A DNA stretch of 64,000 bases from Talinum fruticosum (Eukaryota; Streptophyta; Magnoliopsida; Caryophyllales; Talinaceae). Below, one piece after another: positions 37,190-49,900 of this stretch. Where the stretch lies: the NCBI GenBank assembly GCA_021018815.1, contig JAITYX010000004.1, positions 310,001 through 374,000 on the forward strand. Direction: 5' to 3'. A program made the translations under genes and the position numbers. A model generated the notes under the pieces. It searched no databases. It saw only the letters and a list, made by a program, of their open reading frames with translations, and had not been told where the DNA came from. Positions within the stretch are counted from its first letter, which is position 1; every line of letters starts with the position of its first letter.

Positions 37190-39722
37190 TATTATCATAA
37201 GAAAGAAAACAACAACCTTTAATAAGCTAATAAGATAACAAAAATATATAACCCTGAAAAATAGATAATTAAAGACTCAATTTCAATAAACTAATAGGTA
37301 CCCTGCAAATGAGGAAAGATACTCCTGAAAAACAGAAAAGGTACCCTGTACAGGACAAAAGGTCCCCTGCACACTACTACATCTTACTGATTGCAGCAGT
37401 ACAGACAGGACAAAGGGGATAGAGAATTAAAGATGGATGAGGGGTATGAATAGCCTGAGCATATATATGATCAATAGTTTTTTGATTTTTTTTTCTCCAC
37501 CCCATAACAGCTTCTACTTTCTGTTCTTATTCTGATTTATGTGTTTATGAGAATATCCGCAGATCAAGATTCAGCTTCTTCTCTCCTGGTTATTATAACC
37601 TTAATCACATAGATCGGTTCACCGACAATTCCGCAGCAAGGTCGGAAGAACTCGGCAACCAATGGGAGTTATCTTAAATGCATCTTTTCTTCTTCCTACA
37701 TTTTTGTGTGTCCTCTCGGTAAATGGTAACCCCGTGGTAGTATCTCAAAGGTGTCTTTTCTGCTTTCTTCATCAGAATGTGTGTTATGTTTGATCGATTG
37801 ATTTATTTGTTTCTCTTTCTTTGGGGGCGAGGGAGTCCAGGATGGAATAAGAAGCTATCCTATTCAAGAAAAAGTGCGGAGTTGTGACATTTGCCTTCCA
37901 ATGTAATACAGGTATTTTTAATGCTTATTAATTTTAATTGTCGAGTTCATAGCTTCAGACTCGATGCTTAATCTCTGCAATGAGATATGTGAATGGAAGT
38001 TAAACTGCCAAAACATTGCGGATGCAGTAAAGGGGAAATTGTAGTGCACAAAATATTCAGCCTTTTCCTGTTGGACATGATAACTCAAGTCACTACAAGC
38101 TGAATCTAGTTCTCATGATATCAGTCCTTGCTTTTTACCCCCCCGGCGGGAAAATTATAAAAGTTTCCATCAGTCGTGAAGGTATTTGACTAAGAATTTT
38201 GTCTCACTATGGATTTATTCTCAGTCTCCTGTCTCGTCTTGTAATGTGCGCACGCACTGTCTACATAAAAGACTAGAATTACATATTATTCTATCAAAAG
38301 GCATTGATCTTTCTCAAGCTGAAATGGCATCATGATCTCAGCCTCTTCAAACAAATAATGGACACTCAACAGTCAATTAAGGTAAGCCCTTTGTTTTGCC
38401 AGAGCAATCTTTCTCATTTCTAATGGTTTTTCTTGGCATGCTTAATTTGACTATGGTGATTCTAGAAAACTAGAACTCAAAATTGTCGTTTTGTTAGCAG
38501 AGAGACAAATTCTGAAGACCCACATAAAAATTTTCAGAAAACATTTTGTTCGGTTGAAATCTCTCGGAGACACATTTGATGTGGAGAACTTGACCAAGAT
38601 TGGAAAGACAAAAAGCTAGATTCAGATGAGATGAGAATAATTCCGGGCCAACTACGTAGACTACATGTGCATCCGGACTTCGCTCTCGAAGCGGATGTTG
38701 AAGGAATAAGCAATACCATAGAATATCATCGATCCTGCTACAAAACTATATGTAAACCTAAATGACAGTTATAGATGTTGAACCCCAGAACCGTTGTCTA
38801 ACTAAGCATGATGCTAGCCGAACTGTTAATAAAACTGTTATTTTCTCATCTATGAAACTAGGCGTGATTATAGGATGGCCGGAGTAGCTTTAAGATGTTA
38901 AACTTGGCATACTCGTACTCGTGCCTGTGTGTTTACTATGTGCCCGAGCAACAAGTTTCTTGCCTCATAACTTCCACAACAAAAAAGAGACAAAAACCCT
39001 CCCCGACCTAGAATCTCTAGGGATGGAATTCTCTCATGCTTAGAACATGGATGCAAGGAGTTTCATGCCACAAGTAGGAGTACTTGCAGCGAAGCATCGG
39101 ATACTCCTCAGGAAAATTCCACAAATTAGACCTCAAATGACATCAAATAGCTGAATTTAATAAAAATGAAATCACACCAGGAAATTCCACAATAGAATAA
39201 TAAAAATGAAAATCAAACAAATTAGAACTCTAGAATCACAACAGGTAATTTCATAGACTCAATTACCGATATTTTCACCAGCTTGTAAACCCTAGAATAT
39301 AAAATTGAAAACAGAGAACAATGAAAGTGAAATCGAACAACTATAAAAATTCAAAAATCTCTTACCTCGTTTCAAGCATTTTGAGAAGAAGGCCCGGGTA
39401 CATCCATCTTATGCAGCAAGCTACAAATTAGAGATGAAAAACAACCGCAAATTTGAGCTCGAAACCTTCGAAACCGAAAAATCATCTCCAAATACAAAGA
39501 AATTGAAACTTACGAAAGAGATGAGCAAGAAATCGAGGTGGAATGAGCGCGCGAAACCTCGAGAGACGAAGTGTAGAAGAAATTAGGGCACAATTGAAGA
39601 AGAAACCTCGAGAGAGCAAGGAGAGCGTTTTCGATCGAAGAAGAAAGTGAAATGAGAGGAGAGAGAAAGCCGAGAGCGCGCGGGAGAAGCGAAGTGTTTT
39701 AGTGATTGAAGGTCACGTGCCG
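37190..39722. other. MULE right part, no recognised gene
   Basis: Repeats of aaaaggtaccctg and related words occur at 37299-37376 and echo words at 35965-36000 and 29160-29170, suggesting subterminal repeats. A plus-strand frame at about 38582-38764 is open for about 60 codons (ELDQDWKDKKLDSDEMRI ... FALEADVEGISNTIEYH) and looks protein-like. It could be captured host sequence. I did not recognise it. Confidence 0.4.
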
Positions 39723-39752
39723 TCCGTATGTATATTAAAATATACATACGGA
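39723..39752. repeat. hairpin near the right MULE end
   Basis: tccgtatgtatatt pairs with aatatacatacgga across a 2-base loop, a perfect 14-bp stem. It lies 17 bases inside the right target duplication. Its sequence is unrelated to the left-end hairpin. Confidence 0.85.
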
Positions 39753-39779
39753 TATATTATATAATTTTCCCAGTCTCAG

Positions 39780-40990
39780 CTCTTTCTCTCTCCACTCGGT
39801 CTCTCAATTTCGCGTGCCCCCCCACTCAGTGCTCTGTCTCTCCCCCAAGGGTTCGTCGCTCACGCTCTCTGTATCTCTCTCTGTTGCGGTGGCTGGCTCC
39901 TCTCTCGGCTCGACGGCTCCGGTGACTGGTGGTTCTTCTCTCGCTCTCTCTAATCTCGTCGGTCTCGCTCGCTGCTCTGTCTCTCCCCCGTGGTTCCTCG
40001 CTCACACTCTCTGTATTCTCTCTGCTGCGGTGGCTGGCTCCTCTCTCGGCTCGACGGCTCCGGTGACCGGTGGTTCTTCTCTCGCTCTGTCTAATATCGT
40101 CGGTCTCGCTCTGCTGTCGTTGCTCTGCCACTTGCAGCTTTCACCGTTTCTGCTTTCAAACTCACAGCGACGGCTCAGCCTCCACCGCTCTTCCTCGGTG
40201 TCCTCTCTACCTCGCTGCGACGCTCGCTCGGTGCTCCTTCTTCATCTCCGGCCAGCAAGCAGTCCACGGTCCACCCCTCAGCCAGCCCTCAATTTGATTC
40301 ATAAACACTAAGTTTTTGAAATTCAGGTATACTCTCAATTTTAGCCTTTAAAATTCAGCCTCAATTAGATTTTAAAATTCATGATTCAGTATAAATAGAT
40401 TTGAATTGTAATTTGTGTTTGCTATTAACGGAATTAGTTGATTTTGTCAATTTGTTTTTGCTGTGAAGGGAATTAGTTGATTTTGTCAATTTGTGTTTGC
40501 TATGAACAGAATTAGTTTATACTCCAGTGCTGTGATTCATGATTTTGTCAATGGGTTGATTTTCACTGGAGGGCATTATGTTATGATATGAATTAAAATT
40601 CATGATTCAATTAGTTGATTTGTTATTTTTAATTTTATTATGTTTTATTCATAATTCAATTAGTTGTTTTGTTATTTTGTCAATTACTTGATTTTGTCAA
40701 TTAGTTGATTTATACTCCATTGCCGTAATATTGTGATTTGTCTTCCACATTTATTCATGATTCAATTAGTCCACATTTATGCTCGAGTGCTCAAAGCTTG
40801 ATTTGGATAATGAAAGCCATACAAGTTTTGTGTAGTTGTGATTGGTGTGATTGTGTTTCTGGGGTTTGTGTTGAATTTTTTCAATTTTTTTCCTTTGTCT
40901 AGTTTAATATGGGTCGAGAAAATTCTATTTTATGATACTTGAAGAGGGAAAAAAATTTTAATAGGTGGACACCCCGGTTCTCCGCCACCG
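39780..40990. other. right-hand part of the hAT-like element
   Basis: CT-rich sequence contains a tandem duplication of about 140 bases (39827-39968 and 39971-40115), each with gcggtggctggctcc and tcgacggctccggtga. At about 40411-40512 a ~45-base unit around ttagttgattttgtcaattt recurs. The element ends in cggttctccgccaccg at 40990. It may act as a new leader or promoter for the helicase gene, but nothing in the sequence proves this. Confidence 0.55.
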
Positions 40991-40998
40991 ACAATGAC
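40991..40998. repeat. right 8-bp target-site duplication of the hAT-like element
   Basis: acaatgac, identical to 28300-28307. Its ATG (40994-40996) is the start codon used for the helicase reading frame. Confidence 0.8.
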
Positions 40999-43900
40999 GA
41001 TCGAGAAGAATAAACCGGAGAGAGAATCATGCATGATTCGCTTCTACAAGACTGTTCTCGGTTGGGATTACTTCCTTCTTCTCGGTGATTCTAAGGCATG
41101 TTCTCATCTTTCCCGCTACGTTTTTCTGTCTATTATACGCTCCTTTGGTCACCCGATTATGTGTGTGTAATGATTTGCGATAATGAGTGTAACGATGGTG
41201 AGGGCGACGATCAATGCTATTCGAATGTTCGGCTTGGGCTCGAAAATTTAAGCTTCCTTGTGAAATTGAGGTGATTTGGTGGCAGTGGTACATTTATTAA
41301 TTTGGAAGTTCATCATTACTTGTGAGAAATTCAATTGCTTGGTTTTATGCGGTTGTAATATGTCGAAAACATGGGTGTTTGGTGTTCAACTGCACCAAAT
41401 TTTTGGCCTGTTTGAGAGTTGATATACTCCTACTTTTTTACCCTCTTTGTGGTCTCTAACTTGATGAATAGCTTGTTGCATCTCTTTGTGACATGTAAAT
41501 CAACCCTCGCCAAAAAAAGAAAGAAAGAAAGGGGACGAAAAAAATTGAGGTTTGGGTTCTCTGGAGAAAAGTGATGAAATGATTGTGTTCTAGTGAAATG
41601 TATGCTGTCTTTTGGGTCCTTTCGGATATTTGGCTTGATGTCATATAGACAACTTCATCTGTTGAAAGGTATGGAAATATCTTATAAGGTAAGTCTATAC
41701 AACTATTGTGGCGAAGCTTCCACTAGCTATTACATGTTGATTCTATTTTGGTGTATTTGAGTGCAGAAACCTAGCAAACAGTCTCGTAAAGGAAGTGCTT
41801 CTTGTCTTAAGGAAGTGAAGGATACATATACTGATGTTGATGACTACCTTTCGACCTTTGAGCCTCTTCTCTTTGAAGAAGTTAAAGCACAAATTGTACA
41901 AACTAAAGATGAGGATGAGGATGAGGGTAATCCATTTATTTTTCAAGTCCTATTTGAAAATCCTCGGACTTCGGATGTAGAGATATATGCTTTTTTATTT
42001 TTATTTTTGAATAAACAGGGACCTCGGTTATGGAGTCAAAAGTGTGTCTGGTGAAGGAATGCAGCGAGTCAGATAGGTTTTATTTTCCGGTTGTACTTTG
42101 TGAGGCAGATGAGGGAGGATCTATATCTCAAAACGATCTTTTGCTACTTTCCAAGGAGAAGGTGATTGACTTTTCTCCTTGTTGGCTCATAAATAAGTTT
42201 CTATTTGCTTTGCCTTTAAACTCATAACTTAATACTAATTAATGTGGCTAATGACATCGGTCATTTGTCTCATTCTTTATCTCCTTTCCAACGGTACACT
42301 GTGTATTAGTTCCCACATTCTTAACTAAATACAAGGAATCATTGGGGCTTGGCAGATTGGCAATGGTATGGGTGAACTCCCTAGTGCCTATGCATTTGCA
42401 TTAGTGGAACATCGCCAGGGAGATTCTCTTAGGCTTAGGATGTTTCTACATGGAGAGGCTTGTCAAACAAAATCTAGTCAGAGAATTGTCAAGATGCGTT
42501 CATGTTTCAGCGACTGTGTTGCAGGTGCTGTGTTGTGCTTGTTTGTTTTAAAGGTAATTTCTTTTACCCAAATTTGTTCTATTTTCAATGTTTTTAAGGT
42601 TGTTGCTGTTTATGAGTGGCCTCATGATGCGGACAAAGTTCTCCTATAAAGACGTGGTTCATCAGAAATGCAACTGTGAAGGGTTGCCCCATTCTTTGGA
42701 GGATAAGGAAAGCAGTTTTGTTTAATTTCATTATGAATGTTTTCTGTTAATTGTGGATCAATTCTTCTCTGAACTTGAATACTGCTTTTTACAGTACACA
42801 TTACCTAGCTTCTCTTTCTTTCTAGTAGAGTCTGCGAATGTTATGGATGAGGAAAAATTAATTTAGTATATAGGATCTTTAGATGATAAAAGAAAAAGGA
42901 TCTTAAGGAATGGATGCAAATCCAGCATGAAGCATCCAACAGGGACTATGTACATCCACAGTAGATAATATTGACAATTTCTGCAAAATTTCCATAATCC
43001 CACAATTGAAAAGTCTTGATCCAATTGTCTTTAATGTGCCCAAGACGTGTTTCCACACCCTTGAAGACTTTGCTGTTTCTCGATCTCCTAATTCCGTGCA
43101 TTATTTAATTTGGGAGACTTAAGATAATTGACCGGAGTTGGACTCTCCTTATAGCAAGAATATCATTCCATCTGCGATACAATTCTACATAATATAGGAA
43201 CAGTACACTATAAAAATCCTCTTAAATGATTCCAAAATATACTATCACGCCTTTTTTAATAAACTGTTGTACTTAACAATAATCCCAAATGGCTTTATTA
43301 AAAAAAAGGGTCCAAATGTCATACATTACTCTTCTAGTTAGATGTTCTACTATTATCTTCCCATAATTCCTCGAGTACTATTGAAACGCGTGCATCATTT
43401 TGAAGATTGATGGATGAGCCTTAGTTTAAAAAAAAAGGCACCCAGGATGCGCCTAGGTGCACAAAAGTGTGAGGCCCACCTCCTTGCACCTTGCAAGGGG
43501 TCAAGCCCAGCCCCTCCCAAAAGAACTTTGCCTCAATCTACTCCTAGCTTGCCTCATCGGGATTTTTTCTTTTTTATTTTCTATTTTTCTCTCTCTTTAT
43601 GTCGCCCTCCCTCTTTTTCTCTTGTCTCTCTTTGTTTGACTGTTAGTAAGTGGGTATGTTGCCCCTTTTTTTCAGTTTGTGCTATTTTTTTCTTTTTTCT
43701 GCTTGCTTTTTTGGTGAATATCGTTTCGAATTTTTGTGTTATCACAATCTAAGACTCTTCGTTGTATTTTTCATAGTTGCGATGATATCTAATCACTTAT
43801 TTGACGTCATCATCTAGCATATTCGACCAAAAATATTGCATGGTAATATTTTTCAAGCATTTTTTAGCAAGCGCTCCTTGTTGCAAAAAGCTTGCTCCTT

Positions 43901-46900
43901 CAGCTCTAAGCCCGGCCCAGGAACCTTTGCGCTTTTGTGTTCCTTGAGCTTTTTTAAACTAAGGGATCAACAAACCTCATGCTTTGCAAATATATTGTGT
44001 ACAATTTCCTAGAGCAAACGTGTGTTCATAAATCATATTTTTCTGGATTCATAAAAATGGTTATAAAAAACCATGGTTTCCATAAGAGAGCACAAAATTC
44101 ATAAGTTATTCATGATTGTTGTAAATAGTACATGGATTCAAAATGTGGCTCTTCACAAAACGGACGCATCGGAAAGGTTTTCAAGATGAACCAACCGCTT
44201 TTTCACTTCGTGACAGTAGCAAAATGAAATGGGATTGCCACATTAGAGTGAGTTTTCCGTATCACGACCGAAACCGCATTTTGAATCACTACTAAATACC
44301 ATTTAGCTGGTTGTTTTTCCTTATGTTTTAATTTATCCTGTTTTCCTTTCTGTTATTCTTTTTAACCGAGTCAAGAAGAAATGTTGAAGAGCCTGTCTAC
44401 ATGCTTAGTTTTTAAATCAGCAAAAGTTGTTGAAGGTCAAGGCGACCGAGAGTCTCATTGAAGGGTTTTTGTTTGTGAAATTTGTTAGCCTCTTTGGGAT
44501 GCCTTGTCGTTGATGTAATAAACTGTTGGTACAGGTCTGCAGTTTATCGACTATCTTTCGTGAGTTTGTTGCAATGTGGTCAATCAGCTCTCTTCCTTTC
44601 AGAGATGTGATCTTGAAGGCTGTTGACACTACTGCTGATTCAGGTCGCCCTGCATGGGAGATCCCTAGGAAACTGATGGAGTCTATTGAAAGTAATCATA
44701 ATGAATCCCAACTAGAGGCCATACGTGTAAGCATAATATATCCTTTTATGATCGTACCTCTCTCCCTGATGATTTCTCGGGGCTAGCGATATTTGAGCTA
44801 GAGTGTCAAGTGTCTCACGGGGGCTATGGTGTTAGGTTTGGCAACTTTCTTTCCTTCTGCATGCTTTTAGCCTATAATGAAGGGTTGATTAACTTAGCTA
44901 TGTCTGGCTGATAATATTGGAGGTTAAATAAAGAGATCGGTTAACATAGCTCCCAATTCTTTGCCAAGATTATACCCTAGTTTTCTTCATATGTCTTTGG
45001 AATGGTTACAGTTTCTAGTTTTGCAATTGTGTTGTCAAAGAACTGATGATCTTTATCACTTCTCCAGGCAGGATTATCACGGAAACCGTTTGTCCCGATT
45101 CAGGTTACATTTTGGCTCTTGATCTTTTCTTTTGTGTTATTTTTTTGCTGCTCTATTTGGTTGCTTGGTTGCCAAACTAATAGTAACCGGTGCGGATGAT
45201 GCGCCTGTACTAGTCATGGAGTTTAACCGGTGGACATTTTGCACTTTCCGCCGTTGGTGAAGACACAAAATGACTATCAAAGTTACCACTTCGTCGAGTC
45301 ACTAGGTGAAACCAAAGGCTAGCCCAGGCAACGTGGAATAGGCCATTGGGTCTATATCATATATACTAGGTTTGGCTTGGCTATTTGCGGTTGGAAGAAC
45401 TAATTGGGTTTGATTACGACCATTGGCTTTAATAAATGACCATACCTATTTGAAATCGTGATTGTTTAGGATTATCTCATTGAGGCTTATAATCATGCTT
45501 CTTGGGGACCTTCTTAAGAAAAATTTGGGCTCTCCGATCAAGCAGGGAAATTGGGTGTTTTGTTCCTATGATGTTTTCTTTTCAGGAAAGCTATGGTTTG
45601 TTTTTCTAGTTAAGCAGAGGGGGGTTCAGGTGATGCTTTATCCCCCTTACTTATTTTGGTGCTAGAGAGTCCTAGTGGATTGGTGAAAAATTGAAGTGAG
45701 CTTCGATAAGGGTTTGGTACTATTATTTTTTACTTTCACTATTGTTGATTTTATATTTTCTTTTTTCAATGTTACTTCATTTTCTTGCAAATTTAGTGAG
45801 TGTGTTTGGGATGTTTTAGATGTATTCTTTTGATGTTTGTAACAATGTTAGGGCTTAGAGTCAAGTTAATCAAAAGTGTTGTCATTCCAATTGGTGCTAA
45901 TACAAAACTTAATCGCTTAGTAGTTAGCACACTATTCTTAGTGTTGAGTTGATTATCTTCCATCTTCTTACCTTGGTGTTCTTTGGTCACCTTACGTAAG
46001 TGCAAACTTGTTCGGAAGACAATTATGTAGATGCTCTACGAGAGATTGTTACACTAGAGATTGAAGCTTTTGTTTGTCCCATGTCTATGGTTAACATTTC
46101 AACAATCATACAAAGAATCATGAGGCTTTCTTTGATCTATTTATAAACTCATTAGTGGATTCCATTGATGTATTCCCAGCAAGAGGGAGGACCATACATT
46201 AGCCCTCTTCACATGATGCATGAAGCTCTTGACGCCTAATGCCTTTGAGGGTTTGCATTGGAGGAGGATGCCTTGCGGAAGAATGTGTCAAGGTGAAATA
46301 TGGGGTTAAAAGTCCGATATTTTGGAGCACGAGTAGTCCTTATGCTCATAAGACAGTTTGCTATTAGTGGGTTTGGAGTTGTTTGGATATTTAGTGTGCT
46401 TTACGGCAAAGAATGGATCTAGGGTGCTCTTTTTCGCATGAATATGTGGTATGGGATCAATCTAAGGTTCAATTTTCGTATCATTTTATGATGGCGACCT
46501 TCAAAAGCAGTATTAACTCTGTGGAGAGTTGTTAATATTGTTGTTTTTGAGATGACACATCTAAAAGAATGGTGATAGAGCCACTGGAAAATAATGTTCT
46601 TGAAAAGCCAAAATGATAGGGAAGAAGGTAGCATTTTCAATCTATTAGCTTTACAGGACATGAATGTTGTGCCTAAAGCCCCTTGCTTCAAAGGTTTTTT
46701 TACCATAAAGGTTACAGTGTTCTTGATAAAGGTTTGAATTATTTGAATATCTCCTATCAAAGCCATCTAGAAGTCTACAGTTCCCCAAAGCTTGTCTCTT
46801 TGTTTACATCCTACAAAGGTAGAAGTTGTCTCAGTAAGGAGGCATTTTATGTGCCCGGATGAGGATGAACCGACCAACCACCTCTTTTTCATTGTCGGTG

Positions 46901-49900
46901 GGTTTCTTCACTTTGGCATTTGTCTTTGTCCTTAGTGAGGGCTAGATTCAACATAAGGAAATGCCAAATTTGTTGGTGGCCCGGAAAAGAAGGATGTAGA
47001 AGAATTGGGTTCTTAGATTTTGAGAGATGATTCTCTTAGCTATTCAGTAAAGTACATAGCAGGAAATGAATAGGTAGATTTCTTTTCGGGGAAAGCTATG
47101 CCTTGTGAAGATTTCACATAATTTTTGAGAATTTGGTGTAGTTAGTTGGAGTCAAATGTGTAATATGAACTCTTGACCTTTTTCGATTTTTTAGATACAT
47201 CATTCATGATGGCTTGAGGGTGAGATGATCTTTTTAGTTGTTCCCTTTTGTTCATGGTGGTTTCCTTCAAGATATTTTTAATATACTTCGATATCCAGGT
47301 TATTGATTAAAGCCAGCATTCTCGATGGTTTAGTTGTTTGAATTGCCCATTTCCAGTCCTGCTTGTTTGAAGTTTCATAGCGGCAGTGACAATTTTTGAA
47401 ATAAATTCCAAGGGTTCATTAATTTTGTCATTATTTGGTGAATCATAGGATATTGAAAACGATTAGTTTCACAAACTGTTCTGCTGGTGATGTGTTTTTT
47501 TATTGTTGTATGTTATGTATTCCTCCTCTCTGGGGCGGTTGGGGGAGGGAAGCGGGGATTGTGAGGGTGGCTGTTTTGTTTTTTTGTTGCAGTAGAATAA
47601 GGCTTAAATCTGATCAATGATAGTCGTTTGTATATTTCTTCTTTTTCTTTTTTATTTTTATTTTTTGGGGGTTCTTGAATTTTGGTTTTCTGTTTGCTGT
47701 AGGGCCCTCCTGGAACAGGGAAGACTCAAACTATCTTGGGGCTTCTTAACGCTATTCTGCATTCTGTTCCCGCAAGAATGAATATGAAGTGAGTATTTTG
47801 TGCATTTATATTGGAAATTGACTTACTGTCGTACTGATGCTAGTAGAGTGGATTGCTTATGTTATTCAACAGTAGGCTTTCATGTTTCATTGCTCATCTA
47901 CTAGTCAAATTCCTTACATGTGCAGGGACAAAATGCGTGACATGAAGCGAGGGCCAGAATTGCTTATGGAAGAGAAGTATGTTTAGCTGCTTTCTGTGCC
48001 TTTTCCTTGGCATTTTTTGATAATTATCTCAATGTTTGCTCGTCTGCCTCTCTCTTGCATAGGATAGTATTGTGCTTTGTTGAGGGCCAGTGGTCATGTT
48101 TTTAGAAATACTGCCTTATTTGATCCACTAGGTTGGGCTCAGAACTAAGTTCCAGGGATTCAAAATGCGGTTCCGGTTGTGATACGAAAAACTCGCTCTA
48201 ATGCGGCAATCACGTTTTATTTTCACTACTGTTCGCTCATCTTAAAAACCTTTGTGATGCAGCCGTTTCGTCGCTGAATGGCCACATTTTGAATCCATGC
48301 TAAGTCCTATTGGACAGCCCTTTTGGTCTGATTAATATCCTGCCAACTGCAAACGACTTTCCTGTGGCCGAAAATTGTACATTGGAGAAATCAGAATCTA
48401 CCGATCTATGCCAATCTATTTAGATACCTATCTTTCAGGCTCTATGTATTTTTCTATCCTTCTATGTACACGTGCTGCGGCTAAAAACTGTACATTCAAG
48501 AAATCAGAATCTATCGATTTGTGCCAATCTCTTTATATATGTATCTACCAGATTCTATTTGGCTATCCATATATGTATACATGCCTGTGTGCACACGGAG
48601 ACAGATATAGACATATATTGCTAAACTATTCTAGGGCAAGTTTTAAGTATTTCTTACTAAGGTCTATGGGTAGTGACTAATCCCATTTGCATTGTCGGGT
48701 TCTGTTGTGAGGGAAACCGTTGCCGCGAAATGGCAAGTCATGAGAGTGTTGTGCTTATTGTTGTTGAAATATCGTTTACTTCTTTTTTTTGTTTCTTTTT
48801 GTTGGAATCTCCTTTTTACATATCAGAATGAACTTTTAGAAAGACTGTTGAAGTTTTTGGCTTGGAAAAATCTATGTTTGATTAGATCATAATGAGGAGA
48901 GTTGGGTGACTATGTTGTAATTCTGTATGCCTATGGGTTTTCTGGTATGTGTTATTGACACTTGGGATGGTACTAATTGGATAATTCTATTGAGTCTTTT
49001 AATACACTCATGTACAAGTGCAGTACAAGTCTTGGTGCAGTACTCTCGAGTTGGACCTTAGATTCGATCTGTGGTTAGTGCGGTAACATTACCTCTCATA
49101 AGGAAGATTCAAGAAATATTCATGTTTGCTGTCATGTCCCTAACACATCCTCCTTGACCCAACATTTTAGCGGGCATCTAAAGGTGAAAACCTCTAATTG
49201 CTTGAAGAGACTGTTGAGTATATAATCTCTACAAACTCTTAGGAGACTTTTTGAATGTTCTTTTTTTTTTTTTTTTTTTTTTCTGAAAAAGAGGCCCTTA
49301 GTGTTTCTGTCCAAAACACTTTGGAGTTAAATGTAGTGGTCGACTTTTGAAGTAATATTTCCCTTTAAATTGTATAATCGATTGGAAGCAAACTTGTGAT
49401 TTGTGGTGTTGTGGAGGATTGTTCGGACAACCAAATTATAATTTGTTAGAGGGATGGATCTTTTGAGAAGGGAATATTTGATGGTGCTTGAAGAGTCGAA
49501 TAGACATGGTCCTCTGATTTGTGTTTCCTAGAATTTCAACTTTGCGGAAGAAATTAAGCAGTTAGTGCTACTTTGAGGATCGTTCGAGAGTTGTTACCAT
49601 CAGACTCAGTTCCTCATGTAGTGAGGGGATCATTTGAGTTGTTACGCTTGTTTAGTAACTGTTGAAGAGGTTTTTTCATGGTGATGGAAGATATCTCATG
49701 CAAAATCCATGATAATCAATTTTCGTAGATGACAATAGACTCTTTAGCCAAAAAACAGCAGTGACAAGCCGATAACGACCGCTACCGTTGAGCGTGGTTC
49801 CCATAGAAGAGGACATTGGGAGATCCAAATCTAGCAAAAAGGCTATTTGTGACAACTGGAAACAAACTTTTGAAAATGGGTTTGATAGAATTGAAAACAT

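Larger units (their letters stand above)
28501..39769. mobile_element. MULE (Mutator-like, apparently without TIRs) with FAR1-type transposase and Ulp1-like gene
   Basis: A 10-base target duplication (ccagtctcag) lies at 28491-28500 and 39770-39779. The element ends are not inverted repeats of each other. Each end instead has its own perfect 14-bp-stem hairpin: 28506-28537 on the left and 39723-39752 on the right. Inside are a plus-strand FAR1/MudrA-like transposase and a minus-strand Ulp1-like gene. This combination recalls Kaonashi-type MULEs of plants, which carry ULP1-like sequences. That comparison is from memory. Confidence 0.75.
28308..40990. mobile_element. hAT-like transposon carrying a nested MULE
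   Basis: The ends are CAAGGGCGGAGCC (left) and, inverted, CGGTGGCGGAGAACC (right). They are imperfect terminal repeats sharing GGCGGAG. GGGTGTCC-type words lie just inside both ends. The exact 8-base duplication acaatgac flanks the element. Removing the nested MULE leaves about 1.4 kb with no recognised hAT transposase, so it was probably non-autonomous. Confidence 0.75.

Noticed and set aside
39814..40311. Plus-strand ORF of 165 codons
   Set aside because: It is produced by a CT-rich tandem duplication within the hAT-like element. It is Ser/Leu-rich and lacks a recognised domain.
43414..43752. Plus-strand ORF of 112 codons
   Set aside because: It lies inside the 546-bp MITE-like element and is dominated by T/C-rich low complexity.
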